DNA from: CBDDBX01 sp965225955
Lineage (GTDB): Bacteria > Acidobacteriota > Aminicenantia > UBA2199
Assembly (NCBI GenBank): GCA_965225955.1
Contig: CBDDBX010000030.1
Location: 57,908 to 121,907 of the forward strand
DNA: 64,000 nucleotides
Direction of reading: 5' to 3'
The position numbers were made by a program, and so were the translations under genes. The notes under the pieces were generated by a model. It was given only the letters and a program-made list of their open reading frames with translations. It searched no databases and had not been told where the DNA came from. Within the stretch, counting starts at the first letter, position 1, and each line of letters begins with the position of its first letter. This document shows positions 17,196 to 25,695 of this stretch, one piece after another.

Positions 17196-17249
17196 TTAAC
17201 AAAACCTTAACATTAGTCTCATCCACATTTAACAGAGGGGATCCATAAT
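17196..17249 (+). promoter_or_regulatory. Pho box (three TTAACA half-sites) and -10 of pstS
   Basis: Perfect TTAACA half-sites start at 17196, 17207 and 17229, all on one 11-base register (the slot at 17218 is degenerate). A -10-like CATAAT follows at 17244-17249 and there is no good -35, as expected for an activated promoter. The layout is that of Bacillus PhoP boxes. PhoB encoded at 41990-42715 is the likely binder. Confidence 0.82.
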
Positions 17250-17323
17250 TGCATCGAAACAGGAACTCCTGATCAGAAGGGAATTCAGGTTTCACTAAAT
17301 TAAATCTTTCAGGAGATATTTGA

Positions 17324-18154
17324 ATGAAAACAATTCTGATTCTTTTTGTTTCTTTAATGTTAATGGTTAACCTCTCAGCAGGTGAACAGAAAAAAATCGT
17401 TGTGGATGGATCAACTACAGTAGGTCCTATTGCAAAAGCTTTTGCTGAATATTACAAAACAATTGATCCTTCAGTAAACATTACTGTAAGCGAGTCAGGT
17501 AGTGGTAATGGTGCAAAGAGCCTCATGAACGGTGTTTGCGATGTTGCAGATATGTCACGTTTCATGAAAGGTAAAGAGTTCAAAGCAGCTGTAGCAAAAG
17601 GCGTTAGCCCTGTAGCTCACGTTGTTGCTCTTGACGGTATTGCTATTATCGTTAACCCTGCAAACTCAGTATCTAACCTTAAAGTAGAGCAGGTTAGAAA
17701 TATCTATCTTGGAAAAACCAAAAACTGGAAAGAGCTTGGTGGCCCTGATATGCCTATCGTATTCATCAGCCGTGACACTAACAGTGGTACTTTTGAAACT
17801 TTCAAGAAGCTTGTTATGAAAAAACAGAAACTTGATTCAAAAGTAGAAGTTGTTGGAAGTAACGGAGCTATCAGAAGCAGAGTTCAGAATACTAAAGGCG
17901 CTATCGGTTATGTTGGAATCGGTTTCCTTGACAGAACTGTTAAAGGTCTTAAAATCGACAGTGTTTATCCTACAGCAAGAACTATCGCTGAAGGTAAATA
18001 TCCTGTAGCACGTCCTCTCTTCATGTTCACAAACGGTTATCCTAAAATGGGATCAGCTGTTTACAGATTCATCAATCTCTACCTTACTCCAAAAGGTCAG
18101 AAGATTATCAAAAGAATCGGTTTTGTACCGGTAACTAACTATAAAACCAGATAG
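17324..18154 (+). CDS. pstS: Phosphate ABC transporter substrate-binding protein PstS
   Basis: Periplasmic high-affinity phosphate receptor. A Sec signal covers residues 1-20 (ends SAG). The mature N-terminus VVDGSTTVGPIAKAF is the conserved phosphate-binding loop; SESGSGNGAKSLMNG, ISRDTNSGTFETF and KGAIGYVGIGF are the other binding segments. Length (276 aa) matches the short PstS type common outside gamma-proteobacteria. An AGGAG site precedes the ATG. It is first in pstSCAB-phoU and lies just downstream of the Pho box. Confidence 0.96.
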   Translation: MKTILILFVSLMLMVNLSAGEQKKIVVDGSTTVGPIAKAFAEYYKTIDPSVNITVSESGSGNGAKSLMNGVCDVADMSRFMKGKEFKAAVAKGVSPVAHVVALDGIAIIVNPANSVSNLKVEQVRNIYLGKTKNWKELGGPDMPIVFISRDTNSGTFETFKKLVMKKQKLDSKVEVVGSNGAIRSRVQNTKGAIGYVGIGFLDRTVKGLKIDSVYPTARTIAEGKYPVARPLFMFTNGYPKMGSAVYRFINLYLTPKGQKIIKRIGFVPVTNYKTR

Positions 18155-18171
18155 TAAGAAGAAATAGACAA

Positions 18172-19305
18172 GTGACAAACAGTAAGTCAATTGTTCAGAC
18201 TAAGGGAGCCAGCCGTAATAAACGGTTGGCTAACTCTTTAATAGAGGGAAGTTTCCTTGTTGTAGCATCTCTCTCTATGATTTCGGTTATATTTATCGTC
18301 CTCTATATTGCAAAAGACGCTCTGCCGTTTTTTGAGATTAGAGGAATTAAAGAGTTTTTCACAAGTACCAGGTGGTATCCCGCAGATGAACCCGCAGAGT
18401 TCGGTGTTTTATCAATTATTTACGGAAGTTTTATGGTAACAGCCCTTTCAACACTCTTTGCTGTTCCTATAGCTATCTTCTCTTCAGTATGTCTCAGCGA
18501 CATTCTGCCTTTTTCAATAAGACAGGTTGTTAAGCCGATTGTTGAGATAATTGCTGCGGTTCCTTCTGTTGCTTACGGATTTTTTGCAATAGTAATTTTT
18601 GCTCCTCTTCTGCAGGACCAGGGAGGCCACCTGCTTGGAGTTGCAGTATGGCTTATTGCTTTTCCAATTTCATGCATTGCCGCAGTAGTGCTTGGTGAGT
18701 TAATTACAGATAAACTTCTGAGAACAGAGTCTACGGCTGTGAAAGGTGCATTTGTAATTGGAATTGAGATAGGTTTTCTGCTTTTAATCCACACCGCTGC
18801 ATCAGCTTTGTGGGGAGTTACCATGAAAAGTGGTACCAATACCCTTAATGTTTCCGTTATTCTTGCTATTATGTCGCTTCCTACAATAGTAAGTGTTTCA
18901 GAAGATTCACTTCAGGCTGTAGGCAGGGAGTTGCGGGAAGGAAGTTATGCCTTAGGTGCAACCAGAGCAGAGACATTATGGAAAGTAGTTATTCCTACTG
19001 CTAAATCGGGAATAATCGCTGCGATAATTCTTGGTGTTATGAGAGCTATCGGAGAGACAATGGTTGTCTGGATGGCATCTGGTAATTCAGCTCATCTGCC
19101 TGAACCTTTGTTCAATATTTTTGAACCAATAAGAACCTTAACTGCTACTATAGCAGGAGATATGGGAGAGGCTGATCATGTGACCGGTTCTGCCAGATAT
19201 CACGTACTGTTTGCTATGGCTCTGTTCCTTCTGCTTGTGTCTCTTGCAAGTAATTTCATTAGTGAATGGTTCGTGGAAAAGTCCAGAAAGAAATGGAGAG
19301 TTTAA
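18172..19305 (+). CDS. pstC: Phosphate ABC transporter permease PstC
   Basis: Inner-membrane permease subunit pairing with PstA to form the phosphate channel. Six or more hydrophobic segments are visible, with the conserved EAA loop REGSYALGATRAETLWKVVIPTAKSGI near residue 265 and VPSVAYGFFA in the middle. The length of 377 aa is within family range. The start is GTG with only a weak ribosome site, 17 bases after the pstS stop. Confidence 0.94.
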   Translation: MTNSKSIVQTKGASRNKRLANSLIEGSFLVVASLSMISVIFIVLYIAKDALPFFEIRGIKEFFTSTRWYPADEPAEFGVLSIIYGSFMVTALSTLFAVPIAIFSSVCLSDILPFSIRQVVKPIVEIIAAVPSVAYGFFAIVIFAPLLQDQGGHLLGVAVWLIAFPISCIAAVVLGELITDKLLRTESTAVKGAFVIGIEIGFLLLIHTAASALWGVTMKSGTNTLNVSVILAIMSLPTIVSVSEDSLQAVGRELREGSYALGATRAETLWKVVIPTAKSGIIAAIILGVMRAIGETMVVWMASGNSAHLPEPLFNIFEPIRTLTATIAGDMGEADHVTGSARYHVLFAMALFLLLVSLASNFISEWFVEKSRKKWRV

Positions 19306-19314
19306 CTGATTTAA

Positions 19315-20661
19315 ATGAGACTGCAGACAAGAAAATTATTAGATAAATCTTTTACAGGACTCAGCATAGTATCTGTAGTGCTTCTGACACTATCACTTGT
19401 TGTTGTGCTGGGGCCTATTGTAAAAAAGGGACTGTCAGCCTTCTTTTTTACCGGAACTGTGGAGTTCAGACGACTCAATTATGAGAAGTTTAACAGAGGT
19501 AATAAAGAAGACATTCTGAAACAGATATCTTCGGTTACAGAAGCACGTAAACAGGTTTACGATATGCTCTATAAATTTGAAGATGAACTGGATAGTGGAG
19601 AAATTGCTGATCCACAGAAGTATGATCAGGATTTTGGTACTCTGAAACAGTTTATTCACGAGCTTTTTGGCCCTGAACATGGTGCTGAAAGGCCTGTTAT
19701 GATGAGGGATCAGTATGGTAAAACCAGATGGGATCAGGTGGAAGAGACTCTTTTTCACATTCTGAATGTTGAGATCTGGGACTACTCCGGTAAAGATGGA
19801 GTAGGTAAGAAAGTTCATGTTAAGAGAGTTGAGCAGTATAAAGACACCTCTCTTGCACCTATTTTTGGATATATTGAAGGAAATATTGAAAAAATGATGC
19901 TGCCTGAATTTACCTTTTACTGGCAGTTTCTGACTGACACATCTTTTGATTCCCACTTCTTTGGTGGTATATGGCCTGAAGTACTGGGTACAATGTACCT
20001 TGTTTTCTGGACAATGGTTTTTGCTATACCTGCAGGGGTTATATCTGCTATATACCTGGTTGAGTTTGCAAAAGAGGGAAAAATCGTCTCTACATTAAGA
20101 GTTTTTATAAGTACTCTGGCAGGGGTTCCAAGTATAGTTTTTGGTCTCTTTGGCCTTGCCTTTTTTATAAATACCCTTAAAGTGTCAAACTCAAAGAGTG
20201 TAATTGCAGGTTCACTTACTCTTGCAATTCTGATTCTGCCTACAATTATCAGAGCATCAGAAGAGGCTATAAAGAGTGTTCCCAAAACGTATAAAGAGGC
20301 GGCTCTGAGTCTGGGGGCAAACAGACTAAAAGCGGTTGTTACAGTTATACTGCCCGCAGCTCTTCCGGGAATATTGACCGGGATTGTTATCAGTATGGGA
20401 AGAGCAGCAGGAGAAACTGCTCCAATCATATTTACAGCAGCGGTGAGTGTCGGTAATCCTCTTGGTTTTACAGAAACACTTAATCAGCCAACACCGGCTC
20501 TTTCATGGAATATCTACAACCTTGTTACAGAACACGAGGCGGTAGAGCAGATAAGGCATGTGCAGTTTGGTATGGTATTTACTCTTGTAGGACTTGTACT
20601 AATACTTAATCTTGCTGCAATAATGCTGAGAGCAAGAATTGCCAAAAAGCTGAGAGGTTAA
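19315..20661 (+). CDS. pstA: Phosphate ABC transporter permease PstA, long form
   Basis: Second membrane subunit. The C-terminal 230 residues form the permease domain (GGIWPEVLGTMYLVFWTMVF, GVPSIVFGLFGLAFFI, EAA loop SVPKTYKEAALSLGANRLKAVV, SMGRAAGETAPII). Compared with roughly 290-aa PstA it carries about 150 extra soluble, charged residues between the first membrane helix and the rest (about 40-200), predicted to face the periplasm. That insert is a known feature of some PstA lineages. It starts 9 bases after pstC. Confidence 0.94.
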   Translation: MRLQTRKLLDKSFTGLSIVSVVLLTLSLVVVLGPIVKKGLSAFFFTGTVEFRRLNYEKFNRGNKEDILKQISSVTEARKQVYDMLYKFEDELDSGEIADPQKYDQDFGTLKQFIHELFGPEHGAERPVMMRDQYGKTRWDQVEETLFHILNVEIWDYSGKDGVGKKVHVKRVEQYKDTSLAPIFGYIEGNIEKMMLPEFTFYWQFLTDTSFDSHFFGGIWPEVLGTMYLVFWTMVFAIPAGVISAIYLVEFAKEGKIVSTLRVFISTLAGVPSIVFGLFGLAFFINTLKVSNSKSVIAGSLTLAILILPTIIRASEEAIKSVPKTYKEAALSLGANRLKAVVTVILPAALPGILTGIVISMGRAAGETAPIIFTAAVSVGNPLGFTETLNQPTPALSWNIYNLVTEHEAVEQIRHVQFGMVFTLVGLVLILNLAAIMLRARIAKKLRG

Positions 20662-20737
20662 GATGCGTGGCGGACCAGGAAAAAAAATAGATATAGATAT
20701 AATGGAAGTTAATAATAAAAGTGAGGCAGGTTTTAAC

Positions 20738-21496
20738 ATGGAAAAATCTCAGATAAGAGCCAGGGAATTTTCAATATATTATGGAGAAAAGAAGGCTGTT
20801 GACAGAGTAAATCTTGATATTCCTTCAAATAGTGTAACAGCTATAATAGGCCCTAGTGGATGTGGTAAAAGTACATTTCTGAGAGGAATCAACAGAATGA
20901 ATGACCTTATTGCCAGTTGTCGGGCAGAAGGTAGTCTTGAGCTTGATGGTGAAGAAATTTATGGTCAGTATGTAGACCCTGTTCTTCTTAGAAGAAGAGT
21001 TGGTATGGTTTTTCAGAGACCAAATCCTTTTCCTAAATCCATAACAGATAACATTACTTATGGCCCTAAACTTCATAAAAATTACAGAAAAAGTGAGCTG
21101 CAGGAGATTGTTGAAAAGAGTCTCAAAAGTGCTGCATTATGGGATGAAGTAAAAGACAGATTGAATGATAATGCCCTGGGGCTTTCAGGTGGTCAGCAGC
21201 AGAGACTCTGTATTGCCAGAGCTCTTGCGGTTGAGCCTGATATACTTCTTATGGATGAACCAACATCAGCTCTGGATCCTAAAGCTACAGCAAGAATTGA
21301 AGACCTGATCGAAGAGCTCAGAGGCAAATATACTATAGTTATTGTTACTCACAATATGCAGCAGGCCGCAAGAGTTTCTGATCACACTGCCTTCTTCTAT
21401 GAAGGTGAACTGGTTGAATTTGCCCCAACTTCTGAACTGTTTACAAAACCTGAGAAGAAAAAGACTGAAGAGTATATTACCGGAAGATTCGGTTAA
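20738..21496 (+). CDS. pstB: Phosphate ABC transporter ATP-binding protein PstB
   Basis: ATPase of the Pst complex. It has Walker A GPSGCGKST, signature LSGGQQQR, Walker B ILLMDEPTSALDP and switch His in VTHNM. RRRVGMVFQRPNPFP is characteristic of PstB. The ATG at 20738 gives the usual 252-aa length and is preceded by AGGCAGG; an in-frame ATG at 20663, two bases after the pstA stop with GAGAGG before it, would add 25 residues and cannot be ruled out. Confidence 0.95.
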   Translation: MEKSQIRAREFSIYYGEKKAVDRVNLDIPSNSVTAIIGPSGCGKSTFLRGINRMNDLIASCRAEGSLELDGEEIYGQYVDPVLLRRRVGMVFQRPNPFPKSITDNITYGPKLHKNYRKSELQEIVEKSLKSAALWDEVKDRLNDNALGLSGGQQQRLCIARALAVEPDILLMDEPTSALDPKATARIEDLIEELRGKYTIVIVTHNMQQAARVSDHTAFFYEGELVEFAPTSELFTKPEKKKTEEYITGRFG

Positions 21497-21509
21497 GAGA
21501 GGACCTATT

Positions 21510-22169
21510 ATGCCAAAACATTTACAAAGAGCAATAGATGAGCTTATGAAGCAGCTTATGGTACTGAGTGCTGCGGTAGAGGAGAATCTCAGTAATGCAA
21601 TGACTGCTCTGAAAAGCAGTGATACAGATCTTGCTTCAGAGGTTATAGCAAAAGATGCAGATGTTGACAGGGAAGAGGTGGAAATAGAAGAGATGTGCCT
21701 TCAGATTCTGGCTCTTCATCAGCCTGTAGCAGTAGATCTCCGTTTCATTATTTCAGCTCTTAAAATCAATAATGATCTTGAGAGAATCGGTGACCTGGCT
21801 GCAGATATAGCGAAAAGTGTTATTCGTCTTTCAAAACTCCCGGCTTCAGTTAGCGAGTTCACTTTTGAAGAGATGTTCAGTAATGTAAAGATTATGCTCA
21901 GAAAGAGTCTCGATTCACTTGTTGATCTGGATGCTGAAGCTGCTACAGAAGTTCTTAAAGCAGACGATATCGTTGATGATTACTATAAAAAAGATAAGGC
22001 CAGAGCTCTTGAGCTTATAGGAAAAGAACCGGAAAGTGCAGCAGCTGTTCAGCACCATATGGATATATCCAGATGTCTGGAGAGAGTTGCTGATCTTGCA
22101 ACAAATATTGCAGAAGACACAATTTATCTTACAAAAGGCGAAATTGTGCGTCATGCACATTCAATGTAA
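21510..22169 (+). CDS. phoU: Phosphate signalling complex protein PhoU
   Basis: About 219 aa forming two three-helix PhoU bundles. Each carries the conserved metal-cluster motif: SALKINNDLERIGDLAADIA and the C-terminal ISRCLERVADLATNIAED. PhoU relays transporter status to PhoR and restrains phosphate uptake. The ATG at 21510 follows AGAGAGGACC and lies 13 bases after pstB. It is last of the pst operon and is followed by a strong hairpin. Confidence 0.95.
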   Translation: MPKHLQRAIDELMKQLMVLSAAVEENLSNAMTALKSSDTDLASEVIAKDADVDREEVEIEEMCLQILALHQPVAVDLRFIISALKINNDLERIGDLAADIAKSVIRLSKLPASVSEFTFEEMFSNVKIMLRKSLDSLVDLDAEAATEVLKADDIVDDYYKKDKARALELIGKEPESAAAVQHHMDISRCLERVADLATNIAEDTIYLTKGEIVRHAHSM

Positions 22170-22211
22170 AAAAAGAATTCCGATTCATATATAAATAACC
22201 TGAAGAATTCT

Positions 22212-22253
22212 GTTTAGTAGTGGTTCCGGTTGAAATATGCCGGAAAACTAAAC
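22212..22253 (+). terminator. Strong hairpin after phoU
   Basis: GTTTAGT (22212-22218) pairs with ACTAAAC (22247-22253) and TTCCGG (22224-22229) with CCGGAA (22240-22245). It separates the pst operon from the PIN-PhoH gene. There is no T-run, so it may instead be a processing or stability element. Confidence 0.55.
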
Positions 22254-22277
22254 AAAATTTATATATATGGAGGCGGG

Positions 22278-23603
22278 ATGAAAAAAAAGATTTTTGTTTT
22301 AGATACCAACGTCATTCTTCATGATTACAAGTGTATTTATAATTTTGATGAGCACGATGTTGTGATTCCCATTACTGTTCTTGAAGAGATCGATAATTTC
22401 AAAAGAGGACACGACCAGATTAACTATAATGCCAGGGAGTTTATCAGAATTCTGGATGGACTATCAGGTGAAAAACTTGTAAAATCCGGTGTTAAAATCG
22501 GAGAAGATTCCGGCTATATATCAATTAATATTGAAGATCTGAGAGATGCAAGGGTTAAAGATACATTCTCAGATAACAGAGCAGATCACAGGATTCTGAG
22601 CGTAGCTCTTGCATTAACAGACAGAGTAGCAGAGAGTCATGATGAGGTGGTTCTGGTGTCAAAGGATGTTAACCTGAGATTAAAAGCCAAATCTTTTGGG
22701 ATTGTTTCCCAGGACTACGTAAGTGATAAGATCAGAAATATCGACAGACTCTATTCAGGTAAGCGTATAATCGATGATCTGGACAAAGAGTTCTATGAGA
22801 GTCTTATGTCAGAGTGCAGTTGCTTCAATCCTGAAGAGGCCGGAATTACTGACCTTGAACCTCATGAGTATCTCATAATAAGAAGTAAGAGGCTCTACTC
22901 TCTGGGTTACTATAATCCTGAAGATAAACTGGTTTACAGAATAACCAAATTCCCGGCTTATGGAATTACTCCCAGAAATGCAGAGCAGATCTTTGCTCTT
23001 CATGCTCTTATGAACCCCAACATTCATCTGGTGACTCTTTCCGGTAAAGCGGGGACAGGCAAGACCCTTATGGCTCTTGCAGCAGCACTTGAGGTAAAGA
23101 AAGATTTTAATCAGATCTTTCTGGCAAGACCTGTTATTCCTCTATCAAACAGAGATATGGGTTTTTTACCAGGAGATATTGAGAAAAAACTCGACCCTTA
23201 CATGCAGCCGCTTTTTGATAACCTTAATGTAATTAAAAACCAGTTTGGAACAACAGCAAAAGAGTTTAAAAATATTAAGAAGATGCTTGAAAGTGAGAAA
23301 CTGCATATTTCCCCTCTCTCTTATATAAGAGGAAGAAGTCTTGATAAGATATACTTTATTATAGATGAGGCTCAGAACCTGACACCACACGAAATTAAAA
23401 CCATTATTACAAGGGCAGGGGAAGGAACCAAAATAGTCTTTGCAGGAGATCCTTACCAGATTGATACCCCTTATCTCGATGCTAAATCCACAGGTCTGAC
23501 CTATCTTATAAACCGGATGAGAGGTCAGAGTGTTTTTGCTCATATAACTCTGGAAAAAGGAGAGCGATCTGCTCTTGCTGAGCTTGCCAGCGATCTTCTT
23601 TGA
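22278..23603 (+). CDS. PIN domain-PhoH family ATPase/ribonuclease (YlaK-like)
   Basis: About 441 aa. The N-terminal PIN nuclease domain (residues 1-140) shows the acidic residues in FVLDTNVILHD, VLEEID, ADHRIL and VSKDVNLR. The C-terminal PhoH-like P-loop domain has SGKAGTGKTLMALAAALE (Walker A), IDEAQNLTPHE (Walker B) and FAGDPYQID. Fusions of this kind unwind and cleave RNA. ATG 22278 is supported by GGAGGCGGG. PhoH is named for phosphate-starvation induction in E. coli, but this gene is behind a hairpin and has no Pho box of its own, so co-regulation with pst is unproven. Confidence 0.9.
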   Translation: MKKKIFVLDTNVILHDYKCIYNFDEHDVVIPITVLEEIDNFKRGHDQINYNAREFIRILDGLSGEKLVKSGVKIGEDSGYISINIEDLRDARVKDTFSDNRADHRILSVALALTDRVAESHDEVVLVSKDVNLRLKAKSFGIVSQDYVSDKIRNIDRLYSGKRIIDDLDKEFYESLMSECSCFNPEEAGITDLEPHEYLIIRSKRLYSLGYYNPEDKLVYRITKFPAYGITPRNAEQIFALHALMNPNIHLVTLSGKAGTGKTLMALAAALEVKKDFNQIFLARPVIPLSNRDMGFLPGDIEKKLDPYMQPLFDNLNVIKNQFGTTAKEFKNIKKMLESEKLHISPLSYIRGRSLDKIYFIIDEAQNLTPHEIKTIITRAGEGTKIVFAGDPYQIDTPYLDAKSTGLTYLINRMRGQSVFAHITLEKGERSALAELASDLL

Positions 23604-23649
23604 TTTTTTTTGTAACACTCCTTTTGAACAGGCGTAAGAATCAGTGTAC

Positions 23650-23678
23650 GGAACGTTCGTTCAGATTAAAAAGTCTAA
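23650..23678 (+). promoter_or_regulatory. Candidate ECF-sigma promoter for the exported protein-sigma-anti-sigma operon
   Basis: GGAAC (23650-23654) and GTCTAA (23673-23678) are separated by 18 bases, matching the GGAAC...GTCTAA pattern of sigma-E-type promoters. The predicted start is only about 12 bases before the ATG, which leaves a very short leader. If real, the operon autoregulates through its own sigma factor. Confidence 0.4.
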
Positions 23679-23696
23679 GAAAAAGGAGTGTGCGAA

Positions 23697-24614
23697 ATGA
23701 GAAAAATAGCTTTAAGTTTAGTTCTGATCATGTCTCTGCTGGCTACTTTGCCGGTAATGGGTGTTTCAGTTAATAAATCAGTAATTTCTGAAGATGCCAA
23801 CTGGTTAATCCATATAAATTCGGTTGAATTAAGAAAAACAGGTCTCTATCAATATTTTAATAGTGAGTTCAGAGACAAGCTTGACGAAGCAGAACAGAAG
23901 GTCATTAAAGAGCTTGACATGGATCTTAACAAAGATGTGGATAGTGTCACAATCTTTGGTAATGGTAATTTTAAAGGTGATTTTGCTGTTCATGTTGTGG
24001 GAATATTTAATGAGAAGAGACTCATTAAAGCTCTCAAAAAGAAGGATGCTAAGTTTAAAACCATAAAATATGGTAAAAACAGGATATACAATTTCAAAGA
24101 TGAAGCTTATGCAGTGATCCATAAAAAGACAAACTTCTTCTTTGCCAGATCAGAAAAGGGCATTAAAAAGATTATTGATAATGTAAAAAGAGGTTCCGTG
24201 TCAAATTCAGGACTGATTAAGAAACTTGAAGGAATGCCGGAGAACTCATTCTTTATCGGAATCGCTGATGATGTGGCAAACCTTGCAGGAATGCACTCTA
24301 AAGCAGTTATGCTTCAGCAGGCTGAAGTAGCAACTTTTATGGCAGTAGAGAGTAATAGAGAGCTTAGTCTGAACCTTGCTTTACAGACAAAATCTGAAGA
24401 AACAGCACTACAGCTGGAACAGATGCTGAAAGGTCTTATTGCTTTTGGCAGCATGCAGAGTGAACAGCTGAAAGGTCTTGAAGTTATTCTGAAAAAGCTG
24501 AATGTATCAAAAAGCGGTAGGGCCCTGAAAGTGAATCTTACAATGTCTTCTGATAAAATAATCGCAATACTTAAAGATAAGATGCGTTGTAAAAATAAGA
24601 AGTGTAAGAAATAG
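23697..24614 (+). CDS. Exported protein of unknown function, first gene of an ECF sigma operon
   Basis: About 305 aa with a clear Sec signal peptide (residues 1-22). The mature protein is lysine-rich and soluble-looking, has no cysteines until the extreme C-terminus (CKNKKCKK), and has no motif I recognise. Segments such as ISEDANWLIHINSVELRKTGLY and VTIFGNGNFKGDFAVHVVGIF recall large families of uncharacterised secreted proteins in environmental bacteria. The ATG at 23697 has AAGGAG before it. It is 14 bases upstream of the sigma gene and may be either its sensor input or its main target. Confidence 0.7.
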   Translation: MRKIALSLVLIMSLLATLPVMGVSVNKSVISEDANWLIHINSVELRKTGLYQYFNSEFRDKLDEAEQKVIKELDMDLNKDVDSVTIFGNGNFKGDFAVHVVGIFNEKRLIKALKKKDAKFKTIKYGKNRIYNFKDEAYAVIHKKTNFFFARSEKGIKKIIDNVKRGSVSNSGLIKKLEGMPENSFFIGIADDVANLAGMHSKAVMLQQAEVATFMAVESNRELSLNLALQTKSEETALQLEQMLKGLIAFGSMQSEQLKGLEVILKKLNVSKSGRALKVNLTMSSDKIIAILKDKMRCKNKKCKK

Positions 24615-24628
24615 TAGAAGAGTAGTAG

Positions 24629-25177
24629 ATGGTATTAGAAGAGAGAGATCTTTCAGTAGTAACGGATGAACAGCTTGCAGAGATAGTTGCAGATGGTTCT
24701 TCTGCAGCTTTTAATGAACTGATTAACCGGTATTACAGGAAGCTCACTCTTTTTATAAAAAAGGGTACTGTTACTGAGCAGGATGCAGAGGATATTGTGC
24801 AGGATACATTTGCAAAGGCTTTTCAGAATATGCATAGATATAAGCCGGACTGGAAGTTTTCAACCTGGCTTTATACGATAGGAATAAGAACCAGAGTGGA
24901 CTATTTCAGAAAGTTAAGAAAAGATACTGATAGCCTGGTTGATGAGGTTCCATGCGTTGAGAATCGCGACAATATAATAGATTTTAATAATCTTATTACT
25001 CTGGCAAAGCAGCTTAAACCTGCTCAGTATGAGGTTTTATGGCTTAAATATGTTGAGGACCTGAGTATAAAGGATATTGCGTCTATTCTTAATAAGAACC
25101 CTGTTTCAGTAAGGGTTCTTCTTCACAGAGCAAGATCCGGGCTTTACAATATAGCTCATACTCAGGAGAGTAAGTGA
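24629..25177 (+). CDS. ECF-family RNA polymerase sigma factor
   Basis: About 182 aa, the size of extracytoplasmic-function sigma factors. Region 2 is visible as AFNELINRYYRKLTLFI...DAEDIVQDTFAKAFQNMHRY...KFSTWLYTIGIRTRVDYFRK, and region 4 as LKPAQYEVLWLKYVEDLSIKDIASIL followed by PVSVRVLLHRARSGL. The stop overlaps the region before the anti-sigma start. A GGAAC...GTCTAA promoter candidate stands before the operon. Confidence 0.93.
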   Translation: MVLEERDLSVVTDEQLAEIVADGSSAAFNELINRYYRKLTLFIKKGTVTEQDAEDIVQDTFAKAFQNMHRYKPDWKFSTWLYTIGIRTRVDYFRKLRKDTDSLVDEVPCVENRDNIIDFNNLITLAKQLKPAQYEVLWLKYVEDLSIKDIASILNKNPVSVRVLLHRARSGLYNIAHTQESK

Positions 25178-25185
25178 GGTGTTAC

Positions 25186-25692
25186 ATGATTTGCAGTATA
25201 GTTAAATTTATTATGTCCTGGTCGGATGGTAGTGTGCCGGGAATTTTAAAAAAACATGTAGATAGTTGCAGTAAATGTAGCTCTTATCAGAGTTTTCTGA
25301 AAGGTTTGCCCAATGGTTTTAAAGCTGCTCTGAATACAGAGGAATCAAAAATAAGAGTTAAAAAACCATCTCTGGAATCTGTAAAGGGCAATATTGAAAT
25401 CATGCCACGTAGAAGAAGGAAATACGGAGGCTGGATTACCGGAGCAGCAGCTGCAGGTGTTGCAGGTTTAATGATTCTTTCAGGTACAGGGAGTGTTGAG
25501 AAGAGTGGTGGAATAGATCTGGACAAACTACTTAGTATTCTGCCTTCAGGAGAAACTATTGGTTCAGCAGCAGCTGACCTTGAATCTCCAATTGAGATGG
25601 AAATCGCAGAACTGAAAAAAGCCTTTGATAGCTCTGCTTCTTTCCTGAAGGATGGCTTAACTATTAAAAAGAGCTCTCCTGAAGAGGGGTAA
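25186..25692 (+). CDS. Probable anti-sigma factor with ZAS-like zinc finger and one membrane segment
   Basis: About 168 aa. The N-terminus has HVDSCSKCSSY, the HxxxCxxC motif of zinc-binding anti-sigma domains. A glycine/alanine-rich hydrophobic stretch near residues 80-98 is the likely transmembrane helix, leaving about 70 residues outside. The start is ATG 25186, with GAGGTG upstream; a GTG at 25174 is also in frame. It follows the ECF sigma gene directly and converges on purF with a 3-base gap. Function is inferred from motif and position. Confidence 0.75.
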   Translation: MICSIVKFIMSWSDGSVPGILKKHVDSCSKCSSYQSFLKGLPNGFKAALNTEESKIRVKKPSLESVKGNIEIMPRRRRKYGGWITGAAAAGVAGLMILSGTGSVEKSGGIDLDKLLSILPSGETIGSAAADLESPIEMEIAELKKAFDSSASFLKDGLTIKKSSPEEG

Positions 25693-25695
25693 TAA

